Source: Flavobacterium sp.
GTDB lineage: Bacteria > Bacteroidota > Bacteroidia > Flavobacteriales > Flavobacteriaceae
NCBI GenBank assembly: GCA_030151565.1
Contig: JASLDM010000041.1
Location: forward strand, 1 to 8,760
DNA: 8,760 nt
Direction: 5' to 3'
Shown here: positions 7,337 through 8,760 of the stretch, piece by piece
Position numbering within the stretch: position 1 is the stretch's first letter
Layout: each line of letters starts with the position of its first letter
Program-made: the position numbers and the translations under genes
The notes under the pieces: generated by a model
Database searches by the model: none
The model's input: only the letters and a program-made list of their open reading frames with translations
Told to the model about the DNA's origin: nothing

Positions 7337-7761
7337 TCATCATAAACAACCGTTAGTACAGAAAGACCTGAGTGGGTTGATATTTGGTATAATATTTTAT
7401 TGTCATAGTCTTTCCATTCAGCTGTATCGGTTTGTACTAAGTTTTCTCTTATGTAACTTTTAAGCGTATTTATTTCTGTTTCAGGAACAAAAATTTTAAA
7501 CATATAACACATTTCTGTTTTGTCGTCAAGTTCAACAAAATACATCGCTATCGTTTGAGTGAATGTGCCACTAGCTTCAGTTTCGAACTCATCTTCGTAA
7601 GTGAAATAGTTAGTGTTATCAAATGCAAAATAGGAGGTGTAATCATCTCCGTAATTTTCGATGATGTAGTTTTTAGTTTGAAAGATTTGAGCAGAGGCTG
7701 TTTGCAATCCAAAAACTAGGAAAGCGGTCATTGCTATGAGTAGTTTAATTCTTTTTTGCAT
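7330..7761 (-). CDS. Small exported protein of unknown function
   Basis: This 143-residue protein has a clear signal peptide: a positively charged start (MQKRIK), a hydrophobic core (LLIAMTAFLVFGL) and a predicted cut after ASA at residue 24, leaving an N-terminal glutamine. No lipobox cysteine is present, so the mature 119-residue protein should be periplasmic or secreted rather than lipid-anchored. The mature part is acidic and rich in Tyr, Phe and Thr (residues 31-70), with predominantly beta-like alternation and two cysteine-poor halves; only C84 of CYMF is visible. I do not recognise a family. The start ATG 7761 is preceded by an A-rich stretch, usual in this phylum. A TANNTTTG-type promoter element and a hairpin leader lie upstream. 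It is followed 76 bases later by the HNH nuclease gene in the same direction, but a shared job is not evident. Confidence 0.82.
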   Translation of the reverse strand: MQKRIKLLIAMTAFLVFGLQTASAQIFQTKNYIIENYGDDYTSYFAFDNTNYFTYEDEFETEASGTFTQTIAMYFVELDDKTEMCYMFKIFVPETEINTLKSYIRENLVQTDTAEWKDYDNKILYQISTHSGLSVLTVVYDEN

Positions 7762-7799
7762 TCTTTTTGTTTTTTAGAACTAGTGTGTAGTGTTTGGAT

Positions 7800-7821
7800 T
7801 CCTAAACCACTTTGTTTAGGA
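7800..7821 (-). promoter_or_regulatory. Leader hairpin of the exported-protein gene
   Basis: CCTAAAC and GTTTAGG, extended by one more pair, form an 8-bp perfect stem (7800-7807 with 7814-7821) around a 6-base loop. It lies just downstream of the predicted -7 element and about 40 bases before the start codon. It has no T-run on the minus strand, so it is not a terminator. It may stabilise the transcript's 5' end or serve as an operator. Confidence 0.45.
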
Positions 7822-7831
7822 GTTAGTTTTC

Positions 7832-7839
7832 CAAACATA
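7832..7839 (-). promoter_or_regulatory. -7 promoter element for the exported-protein gene
   Basis: Read on the minus strand, TATGTTTG matches the Bacteroidota -7 consensus TANNTTTG. It lies 71-78 bases before the start codon at 7761. I see no good TTG-type -33 element at the expected spacing, so the site is probable rather than firm. Confidence 0.45.
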
Positions 7840-7920
7840 AAGTAATTGTTCTAATTCGTAATGAGGAAATCCGTAAATCCAAAAAACATTGAGTAAAGCT
7901 TGGTATTACGTGTGTAATGG

Positions 7921-7961
7921 GCAAAAAAAGAACCAATTTCTACCATAGAAATTGGTTCTTT
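7921..7961 (-). terminator. Intrinsic terminator, minus strand
   Basis: AAAGAACCAATTTCTA (7927-7942) and its exact complement (7946-7961) give a 16-bp stem with a CCA loop. On the minus strand the stem runs into seven T (complement of 7923-7929), so it ends leftward transcription. The only candidate gene feeding it is the remnant ending at 8011, 50 bases upstream. Confidence 0.88.
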
Positions 7962-8010
7962 ATAAGATGTATTTTGCTTCTCGTTACTAGAGGGAGTTTT
8001 TACCATAAGC

Positions 8011-8103
8011 CTACGATTCTTTTTTTGTGTCATTGCCAGTTGCAATAAGGTATCGATGCATTCTTGCTTTTGACATTATATCTTCAAATTCAATATATTT
8101 CAT
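8011..8103 (-). pseudogene. Probable 5' remnant of an Abi-family abortive-infection gene
   Basis: Read on the minus strand from ATG 8103, the frame encodes 30 residues beginning MKYIEFEDIM and continuing SKARMHRYLIATGNDTKK before a TAG at 8011. The pattern of an acidic-aromatic start, then MSxxRMxRYLxAxGxDTxK, matches my memory of the N-terminus of Abi-family proteins in Bacteroidota, whose full length is roughly 300 residues and which continue with a KAMTLYRxN-type segment. Here that continuation is missing and the sequence changes character after an A7 run (8019-8025). Dropping one A would extend the frame, but into codons that cross the terminator and do not resemble the family. It is therefore most likely the start of a gene whose body was deleted, still followed by a terminator. 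It could instead be a genuine 30-residue small protein. Confidence 0.5.
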
Positions 8104-8153
8104 TCTAAAGTAGGTGGTTATAAAATCAGTCACTGAATTTGTAATACATTATG

Positions 8154-8196
8154 CCCGATAGCCCTTGATTTATCAAGCTATCGGGTTTTGTCTTTT
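8154..8196 (+). terminator. Orphan plus-strand terminator
   Basis: CCCGATAGC (8154-8162) pairs with GCTATCGGG (8177-8185). Inside it, TTGAT/ATCAA extends the stem past a CC bulge. It is followed by TTTTGTCTTTT, so it acts on rightward transcripts. No rightward gene lies upstream between 6216 and 8150, which leaves it without an obvious client. Confidence 0.75.
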
Positions 8197-8320
8197 ATAT
8201 ACTGTGGCATTGTTATAATTGGTTAAGACTGTATTTTCTTTTTTTACTAGTTATCTGTCTAAATTAATAAAAAAAAAAGAATAGATGTAAGTATCTTTTT
8301 GGTAAGGATACACCAAGGGA

Positions 8321-8353
8321 TAAAAAAAGGAGAAACAAACCGTTTCTCCTTTT
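8321..8353 (-). terminator. Terminator of the GNAT acetyltransferase gene
   Basis: AAAAGGAGAAAC (8325-8336) and GTTTCTCCTTTT (8342-8353) form a 12-bp stem with a 5-base loop. On the minus strand the stem runs into seven T (complement of 8322-8328). It lies 21 bases past the acetyltransferase stop codon. Confidence 0.9.
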
Positions 8354-8374
8354 GAGTAATGTGTTTTTTTCAAA

Positions 8375-8760
8375 TTAGGATTTAAGGGAAAGTTCTAAAA
8401 TTTCTCCAGGTAAACCGTCAAAATCTTTAAACTGTTTGGATTCAAAACCATTGTTTGTCAATATTTTTTTGGAAGGAATGTTCTTAGGGTCAATTATAGC
8501 AATGAGTCGTTCTATTTTGGATTGTTCTTTTGCTTGTTGAATGAGCATATTGGCAACTTTACTAGCAATTCCTTTTCCCCAATATTGGGGTAGGATCATA
8601 TAGCCAAGTTCCGCTTCTGGCTCATTTTTGGCTTGTATTTCGAGTTTTGCCAATCCTATAAATTCATCGGTAATCGCGTTGATGATTTTATAGTTGCCAA
8701 AGTCTTTATCGAGTTGGTTGTTTTTTATAATTACTTCGAAGTCTAGTAGTGCTTCATTTT
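8375..8760 (-). CDS. GNAT-family N-acetyltransferase, C-terminal part (RimJ/RimL-like)
   Basis: The minus-strand frame is open from the right edge to a TAA at 8375-8377, giving 127 visible C-terminal residues; the start lies outside the window. An in-frame TTG at 8653 is not the start, since the codons to its right encode continuous GNAT-like sequence (DFGNYKIINAI, then DEFIGLAKLEI). The acetyl-CoA-binding motif is at visible residues 51-64, ELGYMILPQYWGKG, where Q-Y-W-G-K-G supplies the pyrophosphate-binding loop. It continues with a helix (IASKVANMLIQQA) and the NIPSKKILTNNGF segment typical of motif B. The family transfers an acetyl group from acetyl-CoA to an amine; in the RimJ/RimL branch this is often a protein N-terminus, but the substrate cannot be told here. 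It has its own terminator and no evident link to the restriction genes. Confidence 0.9.
   Translation of the reverse strand, partial: NEALLDFEVIIKNNQLDKDFGNYKIINAITDEFIGLAKLEIQAKNEPEAELGYMILPQYWGKGIASKVANMLIQQAKEQSKIERLIAIIDPKNIPSKKILTNNGFESKQFKDFDGLPGEILELSLKS

Larger units (their letters stand above)
7762..8374. other. Gene-poor stretch with decayed gene and terminators
   Basis: No intact gene is seen in these 613 bases. From left to right they hold the leader and promoter of the exported-protein gene, a minus-strand terminator (7921-7961), a probable Abi-family gene remnant (8011-8103), an orphan plus-strand terminator (8154-8196), an A+T-rich stretch with a run of ten A (8269-8278), and the acetyltransferase terminator (8321-8353). 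This mix of unpaired signals fits a site of past gene loss. Confidence 0.6.

Noticed and set aside
7851..8045. A 64-codon minus-strand open frame
   Set aside because: It reads straight through the 16-bp terminator at 7921-7961, has no family resemblance, and overlaps the better-supported Abi remnant in another frame.
7917..8048. A 43-codon plus-strand open frame
   Set aside because: It is made largely of the terminator hairpin and the reverse of the Abi remnant, with a composition unlike a real protein.
8651..8653. TTG as the start of the acetyltransferase
   Set aside because: The frame stays open to the right edge and those codons encode expected GNAT sequence, so the gene is cut by the window edge.
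1..8760. CRISPR array, tRNA or rRNA gene, or complete insertion sequence
   Set aside because: I saw no regularly spaced repeat array, no cloverleaf with the conserved tRNA arms, no rRNA sequence and no transposase.

Overview
The window looks like chromosome of a low-GC member of the Bacteroidota, most likely a flavobacterium-type organism. The evidence is the A+T-rich coding sequence, the weak or absent Shine-Dalgarno signals, two sites matching the Bacteroidota -7 promoter element TANNTTTG, and a short secreted protein whose predicted cleavage site ends in A-Q. I cannot name the genus from this sequence.

Positions 1-6215 read left to right and hold most of a type I restriction-modification locus. 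In order these are the 3' end of an unrecognised gene (2-709), the specificity subunit hsdS (720-1868), a small protein with GIY-YIG-like sequence blocks (1875-2423), a strong terminator (2435-2471), a 333-base control region with three 12-bp tandem repeats and a possible promoter, and the motor/nuclease subunit hsdR (2757-6215). No methyltransferase gene hsdM lies in the window. It is expected to the left, beyond the unrecognised gene. HsdS would set the target sequence of both modification and cleavage, and HsdR would supply ATP-driven translocation and DNA cutting. The two small non-canonical genes flanking hsdS are the least explained part of the locus.

Positions 6254-6291 form a bidirectional terminator where hsdR converges with genes on the minus strand. 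From there rightward, and all read leftward, are an HNH nuclease gene of the McrA type (6345-7253), a small exported protein of unknown function (7330-7761), a gene-poor stretch (7762-8374), and the 3' part of a GNAT acetyltransferase gene (8375-8760) that runs off the right edge.

The gene-poor stretch is not empty. It holds a probable -7 promoter element and leader hairpin for the exported protein, a 30-codon reading frame resembling the start of an Abi-family abortive-infection protein followed by a terminator, an orphan plus-strand terminator, and the terminator of the acetyltransferase. A type I system, an HNH nuclease and a decayed Abi gene side by side suggest a defence island with gene turnover.
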